Positions 43,955-52,200 of a stretch of 64,000 nucleotides of DNA are shown here, piece by piece. Both the position numbers and the translations under genes were made by a program. The stretch covers positions 1 to 64,000 of the forward strand of contig CANSUS010000013.1 in the NCBI GenBank assembly GCA_947650155.1, given 5' to 3'. The DNA is from an uncultured Lachnospiraceae bacterium. Its GTDB lineage: Bacteria > Bacillota > Clostridia > Lachnospirales > Lachnospiraceae. Below the pieces are notes generated by a model. It was not told the DNA's origin. It did no database searches and saw only the letters and a list, made by a program, of their open reading frames with translations. Position 1 is the stretch's first letter, and the number at the start of each line of letters is the position of its first letter.

Positions 43955-45160
43955 ATGGAAAAAATTAAAATGACAACACCACTTGTTGAAATGGATGGGG
44001 ACGAGATGACAAGGATTCTCTGGAAAATGATAAAGGATGAGCTTTTACTTCCTTTTATTGAGTTGAAAACCGAATACTATGACCTTGGTTTGGAGCATCG
44101 TAACGAAACCAACGATCAGGTCACGGTGGACTCGGCGGAAGCAACAAAGAAATACGGCGTTGCCGTAAAATGTGCTACGATCACTCCTAATGCGGCAAGA
44201 ATGACAGAATATCATTTAAAGGAAATGTGGAAAAGTCCAAACGGCACAATCCGGGCGCTGCTTGACGGTACGGTATTTCGTGCGCCGATTGTTGTAAAAG
44301 GAATTGAGCCTTGTGTAAAGAACTGGGAAAAGCCGATTACGCTGGCACGTCATGCATACGGTGATGTGTACAAAAATACAGAGATGAAAGTACCGGGGCC
44401 GGGAAAGGCAGAGCTGGTATTTACGGCGGAGGACGGTACACAGACAAGAGAAGTAATCCATGAATTTAAAGGAGCAGGCATTTTACAGGGAATACATAAT
44501 ACGGAGGCTTCCATAGAAAGCTTTGCAAAGGCATGTTTTAAATTTGCATTGGATACAAAACAGGATTTATGGTTTGCCACGAAAGATACCATTTCCAAAA
44601 AATACGATCACACTTTTAAAGATATATTTGCGGAAATCTTTGAAAAAGAATATAAGGAAAAGTTTGAAGAAGCCGGAATTGAATACTTCTATACGTTAAT
44701 AGATGATGCGGTAGCACGTGTTATGAAAGCAAAGGGCGGATTTATCTGGGCATGCAAAAACTATGACGGCGATGTTATGAGTGACATGGTTTCTTCCGCG
44801 TTTGGTTCTCTTGCCATGATGACTTCCGTTTTGGTATCTCCCCAGGGCGTATATGAATATGAAGCCGCGCATGGAACGGTACAGAGACATTATTATAAGC
44901 ATCTGGCAGGAGAGGAAACTTCAACTAATTCTGTTGCAACGATTTTTGCGTGGACAGGCGCTTTACGTAAGCGTGGTGAACTGGATGGCATTACAGAACT
45001 TTCAGAGTTTGCGGACCGGATGGAAAGAGCAACTTTAAAAACGATTGAGGACGGGAAGATGACGAAAGATCTGGCAAATATCACTTCCTTGAAAAATGTG
45101 ACGGTTTTAAACAGTGAAGAGTTTATTAAAGAAATCAGAAAAACATATGAAGAAATGTAA
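43955..45160 (+). CDS. icd: NADP-dependent isocitrate dehydrogenase (eukaryote-like subfamily)
   Basis: Oxidatively decarboxylates isocitrate to 2-oxoglutarate, producing NADPH. The 401-residue protein belongs to the type that resembles mitochondrial/cytosolic [57 protein letters not shown], the substrate-binding [27 protein letters not shown], the metal Asp in [11 protein letters not shown] and [14 protein letters not shown], and [12 protein letters not shown]. Length is normal. It is the last gene of the operon, about 70 bases after gntR. With GdhA it would convert citrate carbon to glutamate. Confidence 0.95.
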   Translation: MEKIKMTTPLVEMDGDEMTRILWKMIKDELLLPFIELKTEYYDLGLEHRNETNDQVTVDSAEATKKYGVAVKCATITPNAARMTEYHLKEMWKSPNGTIRALLDGTVFRAPIVVKGIEPCVKNWEKPITLARHAYGDVYKNTEMKVPGPGKAELVFTAEDGTQTREVIHEFKGAGILQGIHNTEASIESFAKACFKFALDTKQDLWFATKDTISKKYDHTFKDIFAEIFEKEYKEKFEEAGIEYFYTLIDDAVARVMKAKGGFIWACKNYDGDVMSDMVSSAFGSLAMMTSVLVSPQGVYEYEAAHGTVQRHYYKHLAGEETSTNSVATIFAWTGALRKRGELDGITELSEFADRMERATLKTIEDGKMTKDLANITSLKNVTVLNSEEFIKEIRKTYEEM

Positions 45161-45161
45161 A

Positions 45162-45200
45162 AAGCAGAGCTCATAAGCAGAGCTTAAAAGCAGAGCTTTC
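45162..45200. repeat. Three tandem 13-bp repeats after icd
   Basis: Three units begin at 45162, 45175 and 45188, each starting with the identical ten bases AAGCAGAGCT, then varying (CAT, TAA, TTC). The array starts one base after the icd stop codon and runs into the terminator. Confidence 0.85.
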
Positions 45201-45227
45201 CGTTCTTTTCTAGTACGGAAAGCTTTC
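45194..45227 (+). terminator. Terminator after icd
   Basis: AGCTTTCCGT (45194-45203) pairs perfectly with ACGGAAAGCT (45215-45224) around an 11-base loop. The tail is TTCTT rather than a clean T run. The 5' arm uses bases of the third 13-bp repeat. Confidence 0.65.
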
Positions 45228-45305
45228 TTGCCATCATAACTTAAAAATGTTGGCACACATATTACCGGGCTGTTACTAATTGGTCTGAAAAAGCCGGCAG
45301 GTTCA

Positions 45306-45334
45306 TTGACATTATGTTAACATTAATATAAAAT
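45306..45334 (+). promoter_or_regulatory. Promoter of rex
   Basis: TTGACA (45306-45311), a 17-base spacer and TAAAAT (45329-45334). A 10-bp palindrome ATGTTAACAT (45314-45323) lies in the spacer and could be a Rex self-regulation site, although it lacks the full TTGTTAA-type half sites. Confidence 0.7.
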
Positions 45335-45364
45335 GAAAATAATATATATCTAGGAGGAATTGTC

Positions 45365-46060
45365 GTGGAACAGAAGGAAATATCACAGGCTGTCATCAGC
45401 AGATTACCAAGGTATTTTCGGTATTTGGGCGAGCTGAAAGATGAAGGGATAGAACGCATTTCTTCGCAGGAACTCAGTGAACTCATGCAGGTTACGGCAT
45501 CGCAGATCCGTCAGGACTTTAATAATTTTGGCGGATTCGGACAGCAGGGATATGGATATAATGTGGAATATTTATACGATGAGATCAGTAAGATCCTCGG
45601 ATTAAATAAAACACATCATCTTATCATTATCGGAGCGGGAAATTTGGGTCAGGCAATCGGCAATTATATGAATTTTGAGAGACGGGGATTTATTTTAAAA
45701 GGATTGTTTGATGCAAATCCGGCGCTTACAGGCAAGCTTGTAAGGGGAAATGCCGTTCAGCCGATGGAAAATATAGAAGCATTTGTAAAAGAAAATGATA
45801 TTGATATTGCAGTTCTTACGATTCCTAAGACAAGTGCGGTATCAGTTGCAGAACAGCTTGTCTCTTATGGAATAAAAGCAATCTGGAATTTTGCGCATGT
45901 AGATTTGAAGGTTCCTGAGGGCATACAGGTGGAAAACGTACATTTATCAGACAGTTTGATGAAATTATCTTATAACATCAACCGGTATCAATTGGGCTGT
46001 GGGTCTGAGAGACGGAAAATGGGATGCGATAACGAAGAACAGGGAGCGAGGGGACGATGA
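45365..46060 (+). CDS. rex: Redox-sensing transcriptional repressor Rex
   Basis: A 231-residue repressor that releases DNA when NADH is high. The N-terminal winged helix has ISRLPRYFRYLGEL, ELSELMQVTASQIRQDFN, and the FGGFGQQGYGYNVEYL segment. The C-terminal Rossmann domain begins IIIGAGNLGQAIGNY. Length is a little above the usual 205-215, with an extra charged tail (ERRKMGCDNEEQGARGR). GTG 45365 follows AGGAGG. Its stop overlaps the next start (ATGA at 46057), so rex, the coiled-coil gene and the NAD(P)HX repair gene are one unit. Confidence 0.95.
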   Translation: MEQKEISQAVISRLPRYFRYLGELKDEGIERISSQELSELMQVTASQIRQDFNNFGGFGQQGYGYNVEYLYDEISKILGLNKTHHLIIIGAGNLGQAIGNYMNFERRGFILKGLFDANPALTGKLVRGNAVQPMENIEAFVKENDIDIAVLTIPKTSAVSVAEQLVSYGIKAIWNFAHVDLKVPEGIQVENVHLSDSLMKLSYNINRYQLGCGSERRKMGCDNEEQGARGR

Positions 46061-46701
46061 AAGAATTACCACAAAAACAAGATAAATACAAAAATGCCCT
46101 TGCGGGAAAAAATATTCCGTTACTGCCATTAGATAATAAATGGCATCAGCTTTTCACACAGGCAGAGGCAAATCCCAGGATTGAACGCCTGGAGGAACAA
46201 CTGAATAGTCTGATCAAAAGACAGGGAAAACTAAATACAGAAAAAAAGGACATTCGTAAATTAAAAAGAAAACTGATGGATCAGATCATGGTTACGGTGG
46301 ATGAACTGGATCAGGGAGTCAATCAGGAAGTGAACGATAAGAAAATTGATGCGGATAAGCGGCTTGTAAAAGAATGTAATACGAAACTGGCAGCCTATGA
46401 AAAAGAACTGGCACAGCTGCCAAAGCAGATTGAAGAAGTGAACATGCAGCTTATGATGGCAACGATGGATATCTGCTATAATAAAATCAAAGAAAATACA
46501 GAGCAGATCGATTCCCTTACAAAATGGATTGATTCCACACGGATTGAATTAAAGAAAAATGTAGTAAGAAAGCAGGATAGAGAAACACAGAACAGACAAC
46601 TCTATTCTTATATGCATGATATTTTTGGTGCGGATGTACTGGAAATCTTTGATATGAAATATAATCCTATGGAAAAATCCAATAAAAAAGAAGAAAAATA
46701 A
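46057..46701 (+). CDS. Unrecognised coiled-coil protein, 214 residues
   Basis: I do not recognise a named family. The protein is soluble and highly charged, with a long heptad region from about residue 38 to 180 (RIERLEEQLNSLIKRQGKL, TEKKDIRKLKRKLMDQIM, AYEKELAQLPKQIEEVNMQL). A less helical end YSYMHDIFGADVLEIFDMKY precedes a Lys-rich tail. ATG 46057 overlaps the rex stop by four bases, and the Nnr gene starts 2 bases after its end, so all three are translationally coupled. No enzymatic motif is visible. A structural or scaffold role is a guess. Confidence 0.72.
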   Translation: MKELPQKQDKYKNALAGKNIPLLPLDNKWHQLFTQAEANPRIERLEEQLNSLIKRQGKLNTEKKDIRKLKRKLMDQIMVTVDELDQGVNQEVNDKKIDADKRLVKECNTKLAAYEKELAQLPKQIEEVNMQLMMATMDICYNKIKENTEQIDSLTKWIDSTRIELKKNVVRKQDRETQNRQLYSYMHDIFGADVLEIFDMKYNPMEKSNKKEEK

Positions 46702-46703
46702 GT

Positions 46704-48257
46704 ATGGAATATTTAGTGAATGCCGAGGAAATGCGCAGATGCGATCATGCCGCGACAGAGAAATTTCAGATTCCGGCGGTCGTTTTGATGGAAAGAGCAG
46801 CGCTTGGGCTTTATGAAGTAGTAAAAGAATATTGGAAAAAACCTGCAGGAAATGTGCTGATTGTGGCAGGAACGGGAAATAACGGCGCAGATGGTATCGC
46901 GCTTGGCAGACTTTTAAAACAGGCAGGGTTTGATGTTACTTTTTTGGTTGTCGGTCCGGAGGAGAAATATTCGGAATTAATGAAGAGGCAGCTGAACATT
47001 ATCCATGCATTTGGATGGCAGCATGACACCCTGTTTTCAGAAAAGGAATATGATATTATAATAGATGCCTTATTCGGAATTGGATTGTCAAGAAATCTGG
47101 AAGGCATCTATATGCAGTTTGTACAGAAAATGAATGAAAGTAATGCCCTTAAGATCAGTGTGGATATCCCGTCCGGAATTCATACGGACACCGGCGCTGT
47201 TATGGGAGCGGCATTTAAAGCAGACATCACAGTTACTTTTGCCTACTGTAAATTAGGAATGGTATTGTATCCGGGAGCAGAATACGCCGGAAAGATTGTG
47301 GTAAAGGATATTGGAATCACTTTGCCCTGCTTTCTCGGGGAACTTCCCAAAGTGTTTACTTTTTTAGAAAAAGCCCCGGACCTTTTGCCAGAGCGGAAGA
47401 AAGATGGAAATAAGGGCACTTTCGGGAAAGTACTTGTGATTGCGGGAAATGACGATATGAGCGGGGCCTGTCTGCTCAGTGCAGAAGCGGCGCTGCGCGC
47501 GGGATGCGGAATGGTCAGAATCTTAACCCATAAGGCAAACAGAGAGATATTGGCGCAGAAGTTACCGGAAGCTATGATCGATGTATACGATACGAAAGAC
47601 CGGAGCGGACTTTCGAGTCAGCTGGAGAAAGGATGCAGGTGGGCAGACTGTATTTTACTGGGACCGGGCTGCGGTGTAGGGGAGGAAACGGAAGAAAAGC
47701 TTGATTTTGTGATTGAAAAGTGTGAAAAGCCGCTTGTGATCGATGCAGACGGACTCAATCAGATTGCACAGGACAGTAAGCTGTATCAATTTTTGAAGAA
47801 GTCTGTCTCAGAGAAAAACAGGGCTGTCATTTTGACACCGCATTTAGGAGAATTTGCAAGACTTGCGAAAAAGAACGTAACCGGGATTAAGGAAAAACTT
47901 CTGGAAGAGGTGAAACAGTACGCAGAAGATCTGGGGTGTGTTATCGTATGCAAAGATGTAAGGACGGTAGTCTGTGCAAAAGAAAAGAATATGTATTTGA
48001 ATCTTTCGGGAAACTGCGGCATGGCGACTGCGGGAAGCGGCGATGTGCTGGCAGGAATGATTACCGGGCTTTTGGCACAGGCTGTAAAGAAGGCAGAACG
48101 GCTGGAAATGGAAAAAGAAGCGGCATTTGAAGCAGCAATAGCAGGGGTATATCTGCATGGGCTTGCGGGAGATGCTGCCTGTAAGGAAAAGAATGAATAT
48201 TCACTTCTTGCGGGGGACTTAATCAGACAGTTTGATTTATTGTTTCGGAAAAAATAG
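46704..48257 (+). CDS. nnr: Bifunctional NAD(P)HX epimerase / ADP-dependent dehydratase
   Basis: Repairs hydrated NADH and NADPH. The 517-residue protein joins an N-terminal YjeF epimerase domain (about 1-210, MRRCDHAATEKFQIP, GTGNNGADGIALGRLL, DALFGIGLSR, VDIPSGIHTDTG) to a C-terminal ribokinase-like dehydratase (about 230-510, GKVLVIAGNDDMSGACLL, LGPGCGVGE, IDADGLNQIA, TPHLGEFARL, AGSGDVLAGMITGLL). Both active sites look intact. It is coupled with rex through the coiled-coil gene, linking an NADH sensor with an NADH-repair enzyme. The symbol nnr is the usual name for the fused form. Confidence 0.94.
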   Translation: MEYLVNAEEMRRCDHAATEKFQIPAVVLMERAALGLYEVVKEYWKKPAGNVLIVAGTGNNGADGIALGRLLKQAGFDVTFLVVGPEEKYSELMKRQLNIIHAFGWQHDTLFSEKEYDIIIDALFGIGLSRNLEGIYMQFVQKMNESNALKISVDIPSGIHTDTGAVMGAAFKADITVTFAYCKLGMVLYPGAEYAGKIVVKDIGITLPCFLGELPKVFTFLEKAPDLLPERKKDGNKGTFGKVLVIAGNDDMSGACLLSAEAALRAGCGMVRILTHKANREILAQKLPEAMIDVYDTKDRSGLSSQLEKGCRWADCILLGPGCGVGEETEEKLDFVIEKCEKPLVIDADGLNQIAQDSKLYQFLKKSVSEKNRAVILTPHLGEFARLAKKNVTGIKEKLLEEVKQYAEDLGCVIVCKDVRTVVCAKEKNMYLNLSGNCGMATAGSGDVLAGMITGLLAQAVKKAERLEMEKEAAFEAAIAGVYLHGLAGDAACKEKNEYSLLAGDLIRQFDLLFRKK

Positions 48258-48296
48258 AATGTGTAGAAACCGATAGGGCTTCTTTTGGAGGATGTC

Positions 48297-49487
48297 ATGG
48301 AGGATTGGAAAAGAGAATACGCGAGAGGTTATGCAGCTGTGGACCTGGATGTGATTCATCGGAATATGGATCATATGAAGGCGAATCTTGACAGGCAGAC
48401 TCGAATGATGGGTGTGATAAAGACAGATGGATACGGGCATGGCGCAGTACCGATTGCAAAAGAATTAGAGCCGCTTGACTATATGTATGGTTTTGCAGTA
48501 GCGACTGCGGAGGAAGCGCATATTTTAAGAATGGCAGGAATAAAAAAACCCATCCTCATATTAGGATATACTTTTCCTTACAGTTATCCCCAGATGATAG
48601 AAGAAGAAATCCGCCCGGCTGTATTTAAAGAAGATATGATGGAAGAATTGTCCGGTACTGCGAAACGGTTAAAGAAAAATGTGAAGGTTCATATTAAAAT
48701 TGATACCGGCATGTCAAGAATCGGGATTTTACCGGATAAAAACGGACTTCTGTTTATAGAAAAAGCAATACAAATGGAAGGAATAGAAGTAGAAGGAATC
48801 TTTACGCATTTTGCAACGGCAGACCATGCAGATAAACGATATGCCATAGAACAAATGGAACGTTTTCAGGGGTTCTGCAGGGAAGTGGAAGCGCATTTGG
48901 GGATAGCGATTCCGGTAAAACATTGTTCAAACAGTGCGGGAATCGTAGAAATGAGAGAAGCCAATATGGATGTGGTGCGGGCAGGAATTACTTTATATGG
49001 TCTGTGGCCTTCAGAAGAGGTATCAAAGGATATTGTGAGACTGGAACCGGCGCTGGAATTTAAAAGTACTGTCATTTACGTAAAAACAATACCTGCGGGT
49101 ACGCCGGTCGGATATGGAAGAACCTATATTGCACAAAGTGAGAGAAAAATTGCTACTATTCCAATTGGATATGGGGATGGCTATCCACGCGGCCTGTCAA
49201 ATAAGGGCTATGTATTAATCCGTGGGAAGAGAGCGCCTGTTATAGGAAGAATCTGTATGGATCAGTTTATGGTGGATGTAACAGAAATAGAAGGCGTAAC
49301 AGAAATGGATGAAGTGACTTTGATTGGAAGTGACGGAACAGAAAAAATTACAATGGAGCAGATCGGAGAAATTTCAGGGAGATTTAACTATGAACTTGCC
49401 TGTGATATCGGGCAGAGAATTCCAAGAGTCTACATAAAGAACGGCGAAGTAATCAGGACAAAAAATCATTTCCAGGATTATGAATAA
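48297..49487 (+). CDS. alr: Alanine racemase
   Basis: A PLP enzyme making D-alanine for peptidoglycan. The 396-residue protein has the Schiff-base Lys in MGVIKTDGYGHGA (near residue 43), VKVHIKIDTGMSRIG, GIFTHFATAD, KHCSNSAGI, the RAGITLYGLWP block, the second catalytic Tyr in VGYGRTY, and IGRICMDQFMVDVT. Length is typical. GGAGG before ATG 48297 sets the start. mazF follows, the order alr-mazEF being common in Firmicutes, although here mazE is missing. Confidence 0.95.
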   Translation: MEDWKREYARGYAAVDLDVIHRNMDHMKANLDRQTRMMGVIKTDGYGHGAVPIAKELEPLDYMYGFAVATAEEAHILRMAGIKKPILILGYTFPYSYPQMIEEEIRPAVFKEDMMEELSGTAKRLKKNVKVHIKIDTGMSRIGILPDKNGLLFIEKAIQMEGIEVEGIFTHFATADHADKRYAIEQMERFQGFCREVEAHLGIAIPVKHCSNSAGIVEMREANMDVVRAGITLYGLWPSEEVSKDIVRLEPALEFKSTVIYVKTIPAGTPVGYGRTYIAQSERKIATIPIGYGDGYPRGLSNKGYVLIRGKRAPVIGRICMDQFMVDVTEIEGVTEMDEVTLIGSDGTEKITMEQIGEISGRFNYELACDIGQRIPRVYIKNGEVIRTKNHFQDYE

Positions 49488-49499
49488 CTTCCAGGTAAG

Positions 49500-49518
49500 C
49501 TGTCAATATTATTGACAG
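49500..49518. other. Perfect 8-bp inverted repeat in the mazF leader
   Basis: CTGTCAATATTATTGACAG reads as two 8-bp arms around ATT. It sits between the alr stop and the ribosome-binding site of the small ORF at 49531. It could be an operator or an RNA hairpin affecting translation of the leader. Confidence 0.6.
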
Positions 49519-49530
49519 AAAGGAGCAAAA

Positions 49531-49569
49531 GTGAAAAAGATACATTTTTGCCCGGAAAGGTGGAAGTAA
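49531..49569 (+). CDS. Possible 12-codon leader ORF overlapping the mazF start
   Basis: GTG 49531 stands 5 bases after a strong AAAGGAG. The frame reads [12 protein letters not shown] and stops at TAA 49567-49569, whose last base is the A of the mazF ATG. The TAATG overlap is typical of translational coupling. It occupies the place where mazE would be expected and is far too short to be an antitoxin of known type. It could be a coupling peptide, the last trace of a lost mazE start, or chance. Confidence 0.4.
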   Translation: MKKIHFCPERWK

Positions 49570-49910
49570 TGAGACGCGGAGATATTTATTATGCGGATTT
49601 GAGGCCGGTCATCGGCTCGGAACAGGGGGGTGTAAGGCCGGTTTTAATTATACAGAACGATGTAGGAAATAAACATAGTCCTACTGTCATCTGTGCAGCA
49701 ATTACTTCAAAGATGAACAAAGCAAAGCTGCCAACACATATAGAATTATCCAGTAAGGAATACGAAATTGTAAAGGATTCGGTTATTTTGTTAGAGCAGC
49801 TTCGTACGATTGATAAGAAACGGTTGAAAGATAAAGTGTGTCATTTGGAAGGAAGCATTATGAAGGAAGTGAACAACGCACTTGCAGTCAGTCTTGAACT
49901 AACTACATAA
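49569..49910 (+). CDS. mazF: MazF/PemK/NdoA endoribonuclease toxin
   Basis: A 113-residue sequence-specific mRNA interferase, closely following Bacillus NdoA along its length: [69 protein letters not shown]. The conserved Arg (in GGVRPV) and Thr (in AAITS) used for cleavage are present. The frame extends to 49512, but the Bacillus-like start is ATG 49569. No mazE or other antitoxin gene lies on either side. The gene ends in a terminator. An active toxin without an adjacent antitoxin would need other control. Confidence 0.92.
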   Translation: MRRGDIYYADLRPVIGSEQGGVRPVLIIQNDVGNKHSPTVICAAITSKMNKAKLPTHIELSSKEYEIVKDSVILLEQLRTIDKKRLKDKVCHLEGSIMKEVNNALAVSLELTT

Positions 49911-49975
49911 TGCTGACTTAATTAAAAAGAGGAAATGGCAACCCCAAACAGCTTTAAAACAGCTGCTTTGAGTAT

Positions 49976-50005
49976 AAACCCACAGGGAAAAACCTTGTGG
50001 GTTTT
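49976..50005 (+). terminator. Terminator after mazF
   Basis: AAACCCACA..GG pairs with CC..TGTGGGTTT (one bulged T) around a short A-rich loop, followed by TTTC. Confidence 0.82.
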
Positions 50006-50006
50006 C

Positions 50007-50035
50007 TTGACGTATGGGTTGAGGAATGGTATATT
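50007..50035 (+). promoter_or_regulatory. Promoter for the CBS/CorC gene
   Basis: TTGACG (50007-50012), a 17-base spacer and TATATT (50030-50035), 49 bases before ATG 50084. Confidence 0.68.
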
Positions 50036-50083
50036 TTTAAGTGATTATGTTACAGTATGACAGAAAATGAAGGAGATGAGATA

Positions 50084-51400
50084 ATGGGCGATGACGGGCC
50101 TACTGCCAGTATACTGATATTTATTTTATTATTATTGATCGATGTGTTTTTTTATGGATTTGGTGCAGCGGTTACTACGCTGGAAGGAAAAGAATTAAAA
50201 GGTGAGGACAAAAGGACTAACAAGCTAAAACAAATCATGGAGAATCCTTCCAGATATGTAAATACAGTACAGCTTGTAGTTACGTTGATTCATATTGGGA
50301 TCGGGTCCTTCTATTTACAGTATCTTGGAAATTACATAAACAGTTTTTTGGGGGCGGCCGTGATTCTGCTGTATGTACTTTTGACTTTTGGAGTATTGAT
50401 GCCGAAACGGATTGCAGCAAGATATCCTGAGAAGTGGGCTTATGCATGTGTAAATGCAGCATATTACATTACAATTCTGCTGTCCCCGCTTACCGGATTG
50501 ATTTCCTTAACAGTCAGTTTGTTTCTGCGGTTATTCGGAATCAGGGAAAATGAGGAAAATGTGGATGTAACGGAGGAAGAGATCATTTCTATGGTAAATG
50601 AAGGACATGAACAGGGTGTGATCCTGGCCAGTGAAGCAGAAATGATCACAAATATATTTGAATTCGGAGATAAAGAGGCAAAAGATATTATGACACATAG
50701 AAATAATATCGTTGCAATTGATGGCGATACTCCGTTAAAAGAAGCGATTCACTTTATGCTGTCACAAAGTAACAGCCGCTATCCTGTTTATGAAGAAAAT
50801 ATTGATCACATCATCGGGGTGCTTCATTTAAAGGATGCAATGCGCATTCACAATAAAGATGCCCGCATTAATATTCCGGTGCGGAAAATAAAAGGATTTT
50901 TACGTGAAGCAAAGGTAATTCCGGAGACCCGTAACATAGATTCTATTTTCAAAATGATGCAGTCCACAAAAACACAGATGGTCATTGTCATAGATGAATA
51001 TGGTCAAACGGCAGGGCTTGTTGCAATGGAAGATATCCTGGAGGAAATTGTCGGAAATATCTGGGACGAGTATGACGAAGACGAAAAGCATATTGAAGTA
51101 AAAGGGGAAGATGAATACATAATAGAGGGAAAGACTCCATTAAAAGAATTGGAAGATCAGTTCAACATTTCCTTTGAAGAGGAGGAGTTTGAAACCTTAA
51201 ACGGCTTTTTAATATCGAAAATGGACAAGATCCCTGAGGAGGATGAACAGTTCTCGATAGAAGTCGGAGGATATGAATTTAAGCTGCTTTCTGTTGAAAA
51301 CAAGATGATACAAAGCGTACTTGTAACGAAAATGCCGGCGGAAGAGGAAGACAGGGAAACAGTGGAAGAAAGCAGTAAGGTTGAAGAAGCAGAAAATTAA
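50084..51400 (+). CDS. Hemolysin-family CBS/CorC membrane protein (UPF0053)
   Basis: A 438-residue membrane protein. Its parts are an N-terminal DUF21 (CNNM) domain with about four helices (residues 1-165, including LIDVFFYGFGAAVTTLEG and FGVLMPKRIAARYPEK), a CBS pair (about 195-315, DIMTHRNNIVAIDGD, SNSRYPVYEENIDHIIGVL, MVIVIDEYGQTAGLVAMEDI) and a CorC/HlyC domain with an acidic tail. The family name hemolysin is historical. Characterised members export magnesium or sodium. AAGGAG 9 bases before ATG 50084 is preferred to the ATG at 50057. Confidence 0.9.
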   Translation: MGDDGPTASILIFILLLLIDVFFYGFGAAVTTLEGKELKGEDKRTNKLKQIMENPSRYVNTVQLVVTLIHIGIGSFYLQYLGNYINSFLGAAVILLYVLLTFGVLMPKRIAARYPEKWAYACVNAAYYITILLSPLTGLISLTVSLFLRLFGIRENEENVDVTEEEIISMVNEGHEQGVILASEAEMITNIFEFGDKEAKDIMTHRNNIVAIDGDTPLKEAIHFMLSQSNSRYPVYEENIDHIIGVLHLKDAMRIHNKDARINIPVRKIKGFLREAKVIPETRNIDSIFKMMQSTKTQMVIVIDEYGQTAGLVAMEDILEEIVGNIWDEYDEDEKHIEVKGEDEYIIEGKTPLKELEDQFNISFEEEEFETLNGFLISKMDKIPEEDEQFSIEVGGYEFKLLSVENKMIQSVLVTKMPAEEEDRETVEESSKVEEAEN

Positions 51401-51409
51401 TGGTATGAT
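51381..51409 (+). promoter_or_regulatory. Promoter for yebC
   Basis: TTGAAG (51381-51386), a 17-base spacer and TATGAT (51404-51409), with an extended -10 TGG. The -35 lies inside the end of the preceding gene, so yebC can be read alone. Confidence 0.58.
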
Positions 51410-51445
51410 ATATTGCTGAAAGAATAAAAAGTGAGGAGATAAAAG

Positions 51446-52174
51446 ATGTCAGGACATTCAAAATTTGCCAATATTAAACATAAGAAAGAAAAAAATGATG
51501 CAGCAAAAGGAAAGATTTTTACGATTATAGGCAGAGAAATAGCAGTTGCAGTAAAAGAGGGAGGGCCGGACCCGGCGAATAACTTCAAACTTGCACAGGT
51601 AATTGCAAAGGCCAAAGCGAACAATATGCCGAATGATACGATAGACCGCGGAATCAAGAAGGCAGCAGGCGATGTGGGAAATGTCAATTATGAATATGTA
51701 ACCTATGAAGGGTATGGACCAAATGGCATTGCGATTATTGTAGATGCATTGACAGATAATAAAAACAGAACAGCTGCAAATGTAAGAAGCGCTTTTACAA
51801 AAGGTCAGGGAAGCATTGGAACACAGGGATGCGTTTCCTTTATGTTTGATAAAAAGGGTCAGATTATCATTGATAAAGAAGAATGCGATATGGAAGCGGA
51901 CGATCTGATGATGACGGCATTGGACGCCGGTGCGGAAGATTTTGCAGAGGAAGAAGACAGCTTTGAGGTTATTACTGATCCGGAGAACTTTGAAGAAGTC
52001 AGAAAAGTATTGGAAGAGGCGGGAATCAGCATGCTTTCAGCAGAAGTGACTATGATACCGCAAAATTATGTAGAACTTTCTGATGAAACAGCCATTAAGA
52101 ATTTACAGAAAACACTGGATTTACTTGATGATGACGACGACGTACAGGCGGTATATCACAACTGGGACGAGTAG
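51446..52174 (+). CDS. YebC/PmpR family protein
   Basis: A 242-residue protein of a universal family. It opens [20 protein letters not shown] (Trp at position 10 in many, Asn here) and continues [60 protein letters not shown] and the end VYHNWDE. Long described as DNA-binding regulators, some members have been shown to help ribosomes through proline-rich stretches. Which role applies here cannot be told. GTGAGGAG lies before ATG 51446. Confidence 0.94.
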   Translation: MSGHSKFANIKHKKEKNDAAKGKIFTIIGREIAVAVKEGGPDPANNFKLAQVIAKAKANNMPNDTIDRGIKKAAGDVGNVNYEYVTYEGYGPNGIAIIVDALTDNKNRTAANVRSAFTKGQGSIGTQGCVSFMFDKKGQIIIDKEECDMEADDLMMTALDAGAEDFAEEEDSFEVITDPENFEEVRKVLEEAGISMLSAEVTMIPQNYVELSDETAIKNLQKTLDLLDDDDDVQAVYHNWDE

Positions 52175-52200
52175 CGTGAAAAGTTTAAAGGAGAGCGGAA

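Noticed and set aside
45162..45200. Could the short direct repeats (here and at 60165) be CRISPR?
   Set aside because: Units of 13 and 15 bases are contiguous, without unique spacers, and no cas gene is present.
52175..52200. SAM or other riboswitch before metY
   Set aside because: Only 26 bases separate it from yebC. There is no room for an S-box and no terminator-antiterminator pair.
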